The position numbers and the translations under genes were made by a program. Under the pieces are notes generated by a model, which worked only from the letters and a program-made list of their open reading frames with translations, ran no database searches and was not told the DNA's origin. This document shows positions 60,594 to 64,000 of a stretch of DNA of 64,000 nt, piece by piece; within the stretch, counting starts at the first letter, position 1; the number at the start of each line of letters is the position of its first letter. The DNA comes from Variovorax paradoxus (lineage in GTDB: Bacteria; Pseudomonadota; Gammaproteobacteria; Burkholderiales; Burkholderiaceae_C), in assembly GCA_016806145.1 (NCBI GenBank), contig CP063167.1:1980501-2044500 (forward strand), given 5' to 3'.

Positions 60594-62054
60594 ATGAGCG
60601 CGAGCACGCAAGGCGCGGGCGTCAGGCCCTTCCTGATCGGCGCCACCTGGACAACAGGCCAGGGCACGCCCTTCGAATCGATCAACCCCGCCAACGGTGC
60701 GCGGAACGGCCTGATCGGCAGCGCGAGCCGCGAGGACGTGGACCTCGCGGTGCGCACCGCCAAGGCCGCGCAGGCCCGGCCCGAGTGGCGCGCGATGCTG
60801 CCGCACCGGCGCGCGGCGATCCTGCACCGCATCGCCGACCTGATCGAGGCCCATGCCGAGGAGCTGGCCGAGCGCCAGATGCGCGAGAACGGCAAGCTGC
60901 GCGCCGAGTGCGTGGCGCAGGCGGCCGGCGGCGCGGCGGCCTACCGCTACTTCGCGTCGATCTGCGAGACCATGCCGGCCGAAGTGGCGCCCTCGCGCGG
61001 CGACCACCTGTCGATGGTGCTCTACGAGCCCTTCGGCGTGGTGGCTGCGATCACGCCCTGGAATTCACCGCTCACGCTCGAGTCGCAGAAGGTGGCGGCG
61101 GCGCTCGCGGCCGGCAACGCGGTGGTGCTCAAGCCCTCGGAGTTCACGCCGACCATCGCGCTGCGCGTGGCCGAGCTCGCGCTCGAGGCCGGCCTGCCGC
61201 CGGGCATCCTCAACGTCGTGACCGGCCTCGGCGCCGAGACCGGCTCGGCGCTGGTCGCGCACCCCGACGTGCGGCTGATCTCGTTCACCGGCGGCACCGC
61301 CACCGGCAAGGCGATCGCGCGCGAGGCCGCGGGCCGCATGGCCGCGGTGGCGCTCGAACTCGGCGGCAAGTCGCCGCACATCGTGTTCGCCGACGCCGAT
61401 CTCGACAAGGCGCTGCAGGGCGTGCTGCACGGCGTGTTCTCGTCCAGCGGCCAGTCGTGTATCGCGGGCACGCGGCTGTTCGTCGAGCGCGGCATCCACG
61501 ACGCCTTCGTCGCGCGGCTGGTGCAGGCCGCCAAGGCGCTGCGCGTGGGGCCGCCCGACGATGCGCGCTCGCAGGTGGCGCCGCTGTCGTCCTTCGTGCA
61601 CCGCGACAAGGTCGAGGCCATGGTCGACATGGCGCGCGAGGACGGCGCCGAGGTGCTGGCCGGCGGCAGCCGCCCGGCCGACCCCGCGCTGGCCGATGGC
61701 GCCTACTACCTGCCGACCCTCATCGGCGGCGTGACGAACGACGCGCGCATCTGCCAGCAGGAGGTGTTCGGCCCGGTGCTGTGCGTGATGCCGTTCGACA
61801 ACGAGGAGGACCTCGTCGCGCAGGCCAACGACAGCTTCTTCGGCCTGGCCGCGGGCGTGTGGACGCGCGACTTCCCGAAGGCCTGGCGCGTGGCGCGCGC
61901 GGTCGAGGCCGGCACGGTCTGGATCAACACCTACAAGACGCTCAGCGTGTCGGTGCCCTTCGGCGGCTTCAAGGAAAGCGGCTCGGGCCGCGAGAAGGGC
62001 TTCTTCGGCATCCGCACCTATCAGGAAGCCAAGACCGTGATGGTGGGGCTCTGA
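60594..62054 (+). CDS. NAD(P)-dependent aldehyde dehydrogenase
   Basis: This 486-residue aldehyde dehydrogenase has the catalytic cysteine in SSSGQSCIAGTR, the glutamate in ALELGGKSPH, FTGGTATGKAIA, and ends FGGFKESGSGREKGFF. CAAGGAG precedes the ATG at 60594. It is the first gene of an operon with a 3-hydroxyisobutyrate-dehydrogenase-like gene (1-base gap) and a Bug receptor gene. It probably oxidises an aldehyde from the same pathway. Confidence 0.94.
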   Translation: MSASTQGAGVRPFLIGATWTTGQGTPFESINPANGARNGLIGSASREDVDLAVRTAKAAQARPEWRAMLPHRRAAILHRIADLIEAHAEELAERQMRENGKLRAECVAQAAGGAAAYRYFASICETMPAEVAPSRGDHLSMVLYEPFGVVAAITPWNSPLTLESQKVAAALAAGNAVVLKPSEFTPTIALRVAELALEAGLPPGILNVVTGLGAETGSALVAHPDVRLISFTGGTATGKAIAREAAGRMAAVALELGGKSPHIVFADADLDKALQGVLHGVFSSSGQSCIAGTRLFVERGIHDAFVARLVQAAKALRVGPPDDARSQVAPLSSFVHRDKVEAMVDMAREDGAEVLAGGSRPADPALADGAYYLPTLIGGVTNDARICQQEVFGPVLCVMPFDNEEDLVAQANDSFFGLAAGVWTRDFPKAWRVARAVEAGTVWINTYKTLSVSVPFGGFKESGSGREKGFFGIRTYQEAKTVMVGL

Positions 62055-62055
62055 G

Positions 62056-62961
62056 ATGACGCTGCAGACCCTGGGCTTCATCGGCCTCGGCGTGATGGGC
62101 GAGCCCATGTGCGCCAACCTCGCGGCGAAGAGCGGCGCGCGCGTGCTGTGCCACGACCTCGATGCCGCGCCGATGCGGCGGCTGGCCGAGCGCGGCGCGG
62201 TGCCGGCCGACTCGCTGCGCGCATTGGCGCACGAGGCCTCGGTGGTGTTCCTCTGCCTCGCGAGCGCGCAGGCGGCGGAGTCGGTGGTCGAGGCGCTGGC
62301 CGAGGCCTGGCAAGGCAGCGGAGGCGTTCGCACCGTGGTCGACATGGGCACCACCTCGGTGCTGGCCACGCGCCGCATGGCCGAGCGTCTCGCGCAGGCC
62401 GGCCACCGCTTCGTCGACGCACCGGTGGCGCGCATGCCCGCGGCCGCCATCGCGGGCACGCTGAGCATCATGGCTGGCGGCACGGCCGAGGACGTGAGCG
62501 CGCTGATGCCCCACTTCCGCTGCATGGGCAGCGACATCACGCATTGCGGCGGCACCGGCGCGGGCCAGGTGGTGAAGATCCTGCACAACACCGTGCTGTT
62601 CGAGGCCGTGCAGTCCCTGGCCGAGGCGATGGCCGTGGCGCGCGCGCATGGCGTGGACGGCGCGGTGCTGCTCGATGCCATCGAACTGGGTTCGGCCGAC
62701 AGCCGCGCCGCGCGCGTGCAGGGACGCGAGGCGCTGCTGCCGCGCCACTATCCCGAGGGACGCTTCGCGACGCGCTATGCGCTCAAGGACGTGAGCCTCG
62801 CGCTCGAGCTCGCGCAGGCCGTGGGGCTCGAGGCCGCGATGGCGCGCGAGACCGCCTCGACGCTGCGGCGCACGATCGACGCGGGCTGGGGCGACCGCTA
62901 CTACCCCGCGCTCTACGAGCTCGTGTCGGCCGCGCCGCCGCGCGACGCCGCGAACGACTGA
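62056..62961 (+). CDS. NAD(P)-dependent dehydrogenase, 3-hydroxyisobutyrate-dehydrogenase family
   Basis: This 301-residue beta-hydroxyacid dehydrogenase has the N-terminal Rossmann motif GFIGLGVMGEPMCANL, VVDMGTTSVLATRRMAERL, APVARMPAAAIAGTLSIMAGG (substrate-binding) and GGTGAGQVVKILHNT, where the lysine is the likely catalytic residue. The C-terminal segment RYALKDVSLALELAQAVGL is also typical. It oxidises a beta-hydroxy acid or reduces a semialdehyde, and so fits next to the aldehyde dehydrogenase, which would act on the product. Confidence 0.94.
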   Translation: MTLQTLGFIGLGVMGEPMCANLAAKSGARVLCHDLDAAPMRRLAERGAVPADSLRALAHEASVVFLCLASAQAAESVVEALAEAWQGSGGVRTVVDMGTTSVLATRRMAERLAQAGHRFVDAPVARMPAAAIAGTLSIMAGGTAEDVSALMPHFRCMGSDITHCGGTGAGQVVKILHNTVLFEAVQSLAEAMAVARAHGVDGAVLLDAIELGSADSRAARVQGREALLPRHYPEGRFATRYALKDVSLALELAQAVGLEAAMARETASTLRRTIDAGWGDRYYPALYELVSAAPPRDAAND

Positions 62962-63023
62962 AGTCCTTCCCTTCTGCTCCCGATTCATCACAACGCATGC
63001 CGCACCAGCGGCAGGAGACAGCC

Positions 63024-64000
63024 ATGACCGCTTCCTTCCTCTTTCTTCTCTCGCGGCGCGCCGCCCTCGGCGGCCTGCTCGCGCTGGGCTTCGCCGCCTC
63101 CGCGGCCGCCGCCTTCCCCGACAAGCCCATCACGCTGGTCGTGCCCTTCCCCGCGGGCGGCGCCACCGACGCGATGGCGCGCTTCACCGCGACCCGGCTC
63201 TCGAAGGAACTGGGCCAGCCCGTGGTGGTCGACAACCGCGGCGGTGCCGGCGGCGCGATCGCTGCCGAGGTGGCGCTGGCCGCACCGAAGGACGGCTACA
63301 CGCTGTTCTTCACCACCACCGGCACGATGGCGATCAACCCCTTCATCTACCGCAAGCTCAAGTACAACCCGCTGACCGATTTCGAGCTGATCGGCAACGT
63401 GGCCTCGGCCTCGAACGTGCTGGTGGTGCATCCCTCGGTGAAGGCGAACACGGTGGCCGAGCTGATCGCGCTGGCCAAGGCCAACCCCGGCAAGCTGACC
63501 TACGCCTCGGCCGGCATCGGTGCATCGAGCCACCTGTCGGGCGCGCTGTTCGAGAGCATGACCGGCACCCGGATGTTGCACGTGCCCTACAAGGGCTCCG
63601 CGCCCGCGCTGTCGGATTTCCTCGCGGGCCGCGTCGACATGATGTTCGACACCGCCTCGACCCATGCGCCCTACGTCAAGGCCGGCAAGATCCGCGCGCT
63701 GGCCGTGACCAGCCCGCGCAAGTCGCCCGCCTTTCCCGGCGTGCCCTCGATCGCCGAGGCCGGCGTGCCGGGCTACGACGTCTCGATCTGGTTCGGCGTG
63801 GCCGCGCCCGCGGGCGTGCCCAGGCCCGCGATAGACCGCCTCTCGGCCGCGCTCGAGAAGGCCTGGCAGGCCCCCGACATCAAGGCCGCGCTGGCCGAGG
63901 TGGGGGCCGATCCGCTGTACCTGGGGCCGGCGGAGTACAAGCGATTCATTGCGGCGGAGCACCAGAAGTGGGGGCGGATCGTGAAGGCGGCGGGGGCCGA
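63024..64000 (+). CDS. Bug/TctC-family periplasmic solute-binding protein (3' end cut by window edge)
   Basis: This fifth Bug-family receptor has about 325 visible residues, which is nearly full length. It has a signal region (FLLSRRAALGGLLALGFAAS), KPITLVVPFPAGGATDAMARF, the segment GQPVVVDNRGGAGGAIAAEV and VPYKGSAPALSDFL. I chose the ATG at 63024, seven bases after GCAGGAG. It ends an operon with an aldehyde dehydrogenase and a hydroxyacid dehydrogenase, and probably captures that operon's substrate. No transmembrane TTT subunits are visible before the window ends. Confidence 0.94.
   Translation, partial: MTASFLFLLSRRAALGGLLALGFAASAAAAFPDKPITLVVPFPAGGATDAMARFTATRLSKELGQPVVVDNRGGAGGAIAAEVALAAPKDGYTLFFTTTGTMAINPFIYRKLKYNPLTDFELIGNVASASNVLVVHPSVKANTVAELIALAKANPGKLTYASAGIGASSHLSGALFESMTGTRMLHVPYKGSAPALSDFLAGRVDMMFDTASTHAPYVKAGKIRALAVTSPRKSPAFPGVPSIAEAGVPGYDVSIWFGVAAPAGVPRPAIDRLSAALEKAWQAPDIKAALAEVGADPLYLGPAEYKRFIAAEHQKWGRIVKAAGA

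Overview
The window is 64 kb of dense, very GC-rich DNA made almost entirely of catabolic, transport and regulatory genes. I see no tRNA, rRNA, CRISPR array, insertion sequence or phage gene, and no gene-free stretch longer than 300 bases (the longest spacers, 235-274 bases, are promoter regions). Five Bug/TctC-type periplasmic binding proteins, two complete branched-chain-type (Liv) ABC importers and many CoA-pathway genes point to a soil or plant-associated member of the Burkholderiales, most like Comamonadaceae (for example Variovorax). The genus is inferred, not shown.

Region 1 (1-8073): an IclR regulator faces a minus-strand operon with a Bug protein, a flavin/ferredoxin reductase, a Rieske dioxygenase alpha subunit, a short-chain dehydrogenase, the dioxygenase beta subunit, a 64-residue protein and two more Bug proteins (the last cut by the window edge). 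It should take up and dihydroxylate an aromatic acid of unknown identity. Next to it lies an orphan HipB-like repressor gene with a HipB-type operator.

Region 2 (8457-26045): fourteen minus-strand genes run almost without gaps from a fumarylacetoacetase-family hydrolase through an alpha/beta hydrolase, two tandem amidohydrolases, a Liv transporter, an unusual LivF-Tm-1 (UPF0261) fusion, a PEP-hydrolase-like TIM barrel, a flotillin, two SRPBCC proteins (one fused to a quinone oxidoreductase) and a VOC protein. A divergent gene encodes a TetR regulator fused to an alpha/beta hydrolase, and a perfect 20-base palindrome lies between them. This looks like one uptake-and-degradation system and is the best candidate for something undescribed.

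Region 3 (26190-37356): smaller units. They include a lipase-family hydrolase, an orphan response regulator, an alcohol/aldehyde dehydrogenase pair with an AraC regulator, a GNAT acetyltransferase, an NmrA-like reductase with a LysR regulator, a DUF1857 protein, an isochorismatase-family hydrolase with its own LysR regulator, and two proteins of unknown function.

Region 4 (37357-59402): a cyclase/Bug pair, then a large divergent locus. Leftward (47026 to 39722) lie a hydroxyacyl-CoA dehydrogenase-like SDR, enoyl-CoA hydratase, DUF35 protein, a thiolase-like protein without the thiolase cysteines, a MaoC hydratase, a CoA-transferase, a quinone oxidoreductase and a PRISE-type reductase. Rightward (47262 to 59402) lie two Liv binding proteins, LivGFHM, an acyl-CoA dehydrogenase, a TetR regulator, a CoA ligase, two CoA-transferases and an SDR. 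Together these can import an acid, form its CoA thioester, and oxidise, hydrate and cleave it. Four copies of one 14-base palindrome, in two pairs each exactly 112 bases apart, link the cyclase promoter region to this locus.

Region 5 (59409-64000): a LysR regulator faces an operon of aldehyde dehydrogenase, a 3-hydroxyisobutyrate-dehydrogenase-like enzyme and a fifth Bug protein that runs off the window.
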